Positions 5,773 to 8,297 of a stretch of 8,297 bases of DNA are shown here, piece by piece; the first letter of the stretch is position 1, and the number at the start of each line of letters is the position of its first letter. Under the pieces are notes generated by a model that was not told the origin of the DNA, made no database searches, and was given only the letters and a program-made list of their open reading frames with translations. The stretch spans positions 1 through 8,297 of the forward strand of contig JAFGIT010000274.1 in the NCBI GenBank assembly GCA_016929465.1, written 5' to 3'. The position numbers and the translations under genes were made by a program. Source of the DNA: JAFGIT01 sp016929465 [NCBI: Candidatus Coatesbacteria bacterium] (GTDB lineage Bacteria; B130-G9).

Positions 5773-7719
5773 CTATGGGACCCGATAGTGAAATCCCATA
5801 TCGACCTGCCCCGTGTCCGCCATCCCGTCTGCCTGCGTCGTGCGAGTAGATAGCCCGGCTTCATCTGCCGTTTGGCTTCCGGCATCTATGCACGGGCTGT
5901 TGGGGTCGAGGTAGTAATCCCCGAACGGTCCCTCAACGAACATCGGATCGGCGTTGATATTGCCATCCCCCGAGCCATCCCAGTTCTCTACGCAACAGAA
6001 GGACAAAACGCTGCATCCGTATAGATTCATATCCTCTAGCGCCGAGTTCGCCCAGATGATGCAGTCCGTGATTGCCGGCGAGCACCCAGACGAAGCGCAC
6101 CGAATCCCTCCCCCAGACTCGCTTGCGGTATTTCCCGTTATGGTATTTTGAGAAATAGTAGGCGAGTGATATTCACAGTATAGGCAGTATATCCCTCCGC
6201 CATCCGCTGCATCGTTACCGGCGATCAGGTTGTTCTCTATATCCGCCTCACAGTTCCTATCGCAATAAACGCCAGCACCGTCATATTTGGCCGTATTATT
6301 CAGGATCATATTACCGATTATCGACGGACTGCTCCACTCACAACAGGATATGCCGGCTCCGCTCCCACCCCACATAGAAGCGTCATTTTCCGATATGAGG
6401 TTGCCAGAAATGAGTGAACTATCTGATTTCTCACAATAGACGCCTCCCCCATATCCACCGTTCGCGAGGTTCTTCGTTATGCAATTGCCCTGGATTATCG
6501 CGGTCCCGTTGCAGTATATTCCGGCGCCGCGCGAGGCCGAGTTACTGGATATCATATTGCCGCGAACGACGGGTGAGTCGTAGCAGTATAGCCCGGCACC
6601 CGCGAAATCGGCGGAATTTTCCTTTATTTGGTTATTTAGGATACTCGGCGAGCTGTCGTATTGACAGAATATTCCTCCACCATAGCTGGAGTAGTTGCCA
6701 GAGATAGTGTTGTTCTCAATCGATGGATCGCTAAAATCATAACAGCAAATTGCCCCACCAGAACTGAACATCCAAAAATCAGCAGAATTGTCACATATCA
6801 TATTTTCGCGCACCAGAGGTGAGGCATACTCGCAGTATATCCCGCCGCCATGATCCGCCCTGTTATCGATTATCCGATTGTTGATGATTTTAATCGAGCC
6901 GTTTGTCGGCGAGTTGCGACAGAAAATTCCCCCTCCTGAAGCGTCTGAGGGCTCCCCGCCTGTAATCGTGAGCCCTTCAATTGTAAGCTCCCTGACGGCA
7001 TTGCAGTGAATCACGCGATAGCCCGAATGACCGGCATCGAGGATCGTGGTCTCTCGATCTTCGCCGCGCAGGGATATCCAGCTTCTCATGATAAGTGGGA
7101 ATGTCTCCCCGTTGCTTCCCGCGGAATAGCAGCCGGCCGCAACGTGAATTATGAGCGGCATCATCTCGGAGCCCTGAAGCGAGTTCAAGGCATGAGTGAT
7201 CGTGCACCAGGGCGCGCCCTCTGTCCCCAAGCCGCCGTCATCGCCGAACTCCGCATCGACATAGAAATCTGTCGGGAAGCCCTGGAATACTCCGAACGGG
7301 GCTAACGAGATATCCGAGATAAACTCAATTGTGCCTGGCTGGGTCAATCCCGCTGCGAACGAATACTCGCCCTGTTGCCCTATAGGTGGCATTTCGCACG
7401 GCAAATCAAGCCAGCATAGCGGTGTCCGTCCCATCTCGAATCCCGACGGGACATGAAGGTCTGTTAACCAGGGTGTCAGGCCTTCAGCCCAGCCATCGTC
7501 CCCCAGAGTGAAGAGTCCGCCAGTTGCAGTCCAAAGCCCAACATACACATCAACAGAGGCGTCGTCTCCGTCATTCGCACCCGCAAGGCTAACCTCTACG
7601 GTATCGCCCCCATGATAGGAACCAGAATCAGTATGGATCGAGATCGTCGGTCCGGCGATCGCGCTCGAGACTAAGAAAATAGCCGCCACAAATGCAAACG
7701 ACATAGCAGTTGCTCTCAC
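5773..7719 (-). CDS. Secreted right-handed parallel beta-helix repeat protein
   Basis: A 648-residue exported protein. A signal peptide (residues 1-22, hydrophobic core SFAFVAAIFLVSS, AIA|GP cleavage) precedes an Ig-like or otherwise unassigned beta-rich region (about 23-150). A DUF1565-like segment begins at FYVDAEFGDDGGLGTEGAPW (about 152-230). Eleven beta-helix coils follow (about 262-553), each with a G-G/A-G-I-Y-C core and an 'N.I..N.A' return. The end carries YYLDPNSPCIDAGS (602-615) and VDMGFHY, a closing pattern common in beta-helix proteins of planctomycetes and candidate phyla. The fold is shared with pectate lyases and polysaccharide-binding or -cleaving proteins, but I see no certain catalytic residues and no C-terminal sorting domain, so function is open. 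Cysteine is unusually frequent. The GTG start is supported by a strong ribosome binding site. It lies 26 bp after the HEAT-repeat gene. Confidence 0.88.
   Translation of the reverse strand: MRATAMSFAFVAAIFLVSSAIAGPTISIHTDSGSYHGGDTVEVSLAGANDGDDASVDVYVGLWTATGGLFTLGDDGWAEGLTPWLTDLHVPSGFEMGRTPLCWLDLPCEMPPIGQQGEYSFAAGLTQPGTIEFISDISLAPFGVFQGFPTDFYVDAEFGDDGGLGTEGAPWCTITHALNSLQGSEMMPLIIHVAAGCYSAGSNGETFPLIMRSWISLRGEDRETTILDAGHSGYRVIHCNAVRELTIEGLTITGGEPSDASGGGIFCRNSPTNGSIKIINNRIIDNRADHGGGIYCEYASPLVRENMICDNSADFWMFSSGGAICCYDFSDPSIENNTISGNYSSYGGGIFCQYDSSPSILNNQIKENSADFAGAGLYCYDSPVVRGNMISSNSASRGAGIYCNGTAIIQGNCITKNLANGGYGGGVYCEKSDSSLISGNLISENDASMWGGSGAGISCCEWSSPSIIGNMILNNTAKYDGAGVYCDRNCEADIENNLIAGNDAADGGGIYCLYCEYHSPTISQNTITGNTASESGGGIRCASSGCSPAITDCIIWANSALEDMNLYGCSVLSFCCVENWDGSGDGNINADPMFVEGPFGDYYLDPNSPCIDAGSQTADEAGLSTRTTQADGMADTGQVDMGFHYRVP
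6061..6936 (-). repeat. Eleven imperfect beta-helix coil repeats in protein
   Basis: Cores at residues 262, 291, 321, 347, 374, 398, 424, 454, 481, 507 and 536 of the beta-helix protein read GGGIFC, GGGIYC, GGAICC, GGGIFC, GAGLYC, GAGIYC, GGGVYC, GAGISC, GAGVYC, GGGIYC and GGGIRC. Spacing is 24-30 residues (72-90 bp). DNA identity between units is low, so these are old, diverged repeats and not recent duplications. Confidence 0.85.
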
Positions 7720-7722
7720 TAT

Positions 7723-7731
7723 CCCCTCCCT
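7723..7731 (-). promoter_or_regulatory. Strong Shine-Dalgarno for the beta-helix gene
   Basis: On the minus strand the bases read AGGGAGGGG; the GGAGG core (7729-7725) lies 5 nt before the GTG at 7719. This selects GTG 7719 over the in-frame ATG at 7704, which would shorten the signal peptide. Confidence 0.8.
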
Positions 7732-7745
7732 CTCGGAGATCTTCC

Positions 7746-8297
7746 CTATTCGGCCACCAGGGCCTGTTTTATTTTGCCCAGGACGAACGGGTGCTTCTCT
7801 TGCTGCTCGTATTTCTCGAGAAATTTTTTCGCATCGGGGTGGTCGCAGCTTGCGACCAGCTTCACGGCATGGCCCCTGATATTCCAGCCCTCTCCAGCCG
7901 AGTCATTCAGGAGTCGCTTCCCCAGCTTGAAGGCCTGCTTCTGCTGCTTGGTGCGGCGGCTCTCGGCCTTGAGCTTATTATCCGCCATCACTGTATCGAA
8001 ATACCGGGCGAGCGCCTCGAGTGCATACAGGCGTCTCCTCTCGGGGACGTCGCGGGAAGCAGCCGCATCGGTCAACAGATCGAAGGCGATGTCGCCGTTT
8101 GCTACTCCCGCCAGTTGGAGAACAGCGGCACCTCTCACCGTGGCCTCCTCATCCTCGAGGGAGTCCATCAAGCGGAGCATGGCGACCTTGTGTGGGATTT
8201 TACCGAGAGAGATCGCAGCGGCAAGCCTTACGGATTGCTCCGGATGCTTCTGATAGGCGGCGATTGCGTTCACCTTCCCCGGATCACGCATCGCGCC
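7746..8297 (-). CDS. HEAT-repeat protein, 5'-truncated by window edge
   Basis: An alpha-helical repeat protein, at least 183 residues in the window, of the HEAT type, usually a binding scaffold. The first helix pair reads HPEQSVRLAAAISLGKI and the second EEATVRGAAVLQLAGVA; both have the hydrophobic pattern and the conserved 'VR.AA...L' of HEAT repeats. A less regular helical part follows (RRRLYALEALARYF, a basic stretch AESRRTKQQKQ, then GWNIRGHAVKLVASCDHPDA and KHPFVLGKIKQAL). An ATG lies at 8291, but the frame stays open through the two codons before it to the window edge and that ATG sits within the first repeat. The true start is therefore probably outside. No signal peptide or catalytic motif can be seen in this part. 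It is first of three closely spaced minus-strand genes here; its specific role is not known. Confidence 0.8.
   Translation of the reverse strand, partial: GAMRDPGKVNAIAAYQKHPEQSVRLAAAISLGKIPHKVAMLRLMDSLEDEEATVRGAAVLQLAGVANGDIAFDLLTDAAASRDVPERRRLYALEALARYFDTVMADNKLKAESRRTKQQKQAFKLGKRLLNDSAGEGWNIRGHAVKLVASCDHPDAKKFLEKYEQQEKHPFVLGKIKQALVAE

Noticed and set aside
5773-7719. Reading the beta-helix protein as a pectate lyase
   Set aside because: The repeats show only the shared fold. No calcium-binding Asp cluster or catalytic Arg motif of pectate lyases could be identified.
7774-8253. 159-residue plus-strand frame over the HEAT-repeat gene
   Set aside because: It is Ser/Arg/Cys-rich low-complexity translation antisense to clear HEAT repeats; a shadow frame.

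Overview
The window comes from a gene-dense bacterial chromosome of moderate to slightly high GC. No rRNA, tRNA, CRISPR array, insertion sequence or integrase was seen. Several features recall planctomycetes and uncultivated candidate phyla: a TM2/DUF6677-like membrane protein, an aldehyde dehydrogenase of the type described from Candidatus Kuenenia, a cytochrome c554-type lipoprotein, a secreted right-handed beta-helix protein ending in a 'DPNSPCIDAGS'-type motif, frequent GTG/TTG starts, and free use of ATA/AGA/AGG codons. The phylum is inferred only and not fixed.

Left part, plus strand (1-3049): a 5'-truncated TPR protein, a four-helix TM2/DUF6677-like membrane protein, a 55-residue two-helix membrane protein coupled to it by an ATGA overlap, and an NAD(P)-dependent aldehyde dehydrogenase. 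Gaps are 19 and 29 bp, with one overlap. The set looks like one transcription unit closed by a strong intrinsic terminator at 3020-3049.

Middle part, plus strand (3113-4876): tsaB (threonylcarbamoyl-tRNA synthesis), rimI (ribosomal protein S18 acetylation) and a predicted multiheme c-type cytochrome lipoprotein. Each gene overlaps the next by 4-11 bp. The tsaB-rimI pair is a classic arrangement; the cytochrome joined to it is the unusual part.

Right part, minus strand (4897-8297): read right to left, a 5'-truncated HEAT-repeat protein, a secreted beta-helix protein with eleven GGGIYC-type coils, and a solitary beta-class DNA methyltransferase resembling M.DpnA. Gaps are short, so this is a likely operon converging on the cytochrome gene with only 20 bp between the stop codons. 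No restriction endonuclease is seen beside the methyltransferase.

No clearly new defence or mobile system is visible. The best leads are the tiny membrane protein coupled to the DUF6677-like gene, the cytochrome attached to tsaB-rimI with one heme motif lacking its histidine, the cysteine ladder in the beta-helix protein, and the orphan methyltransferase at the end of a surface-protein operon.
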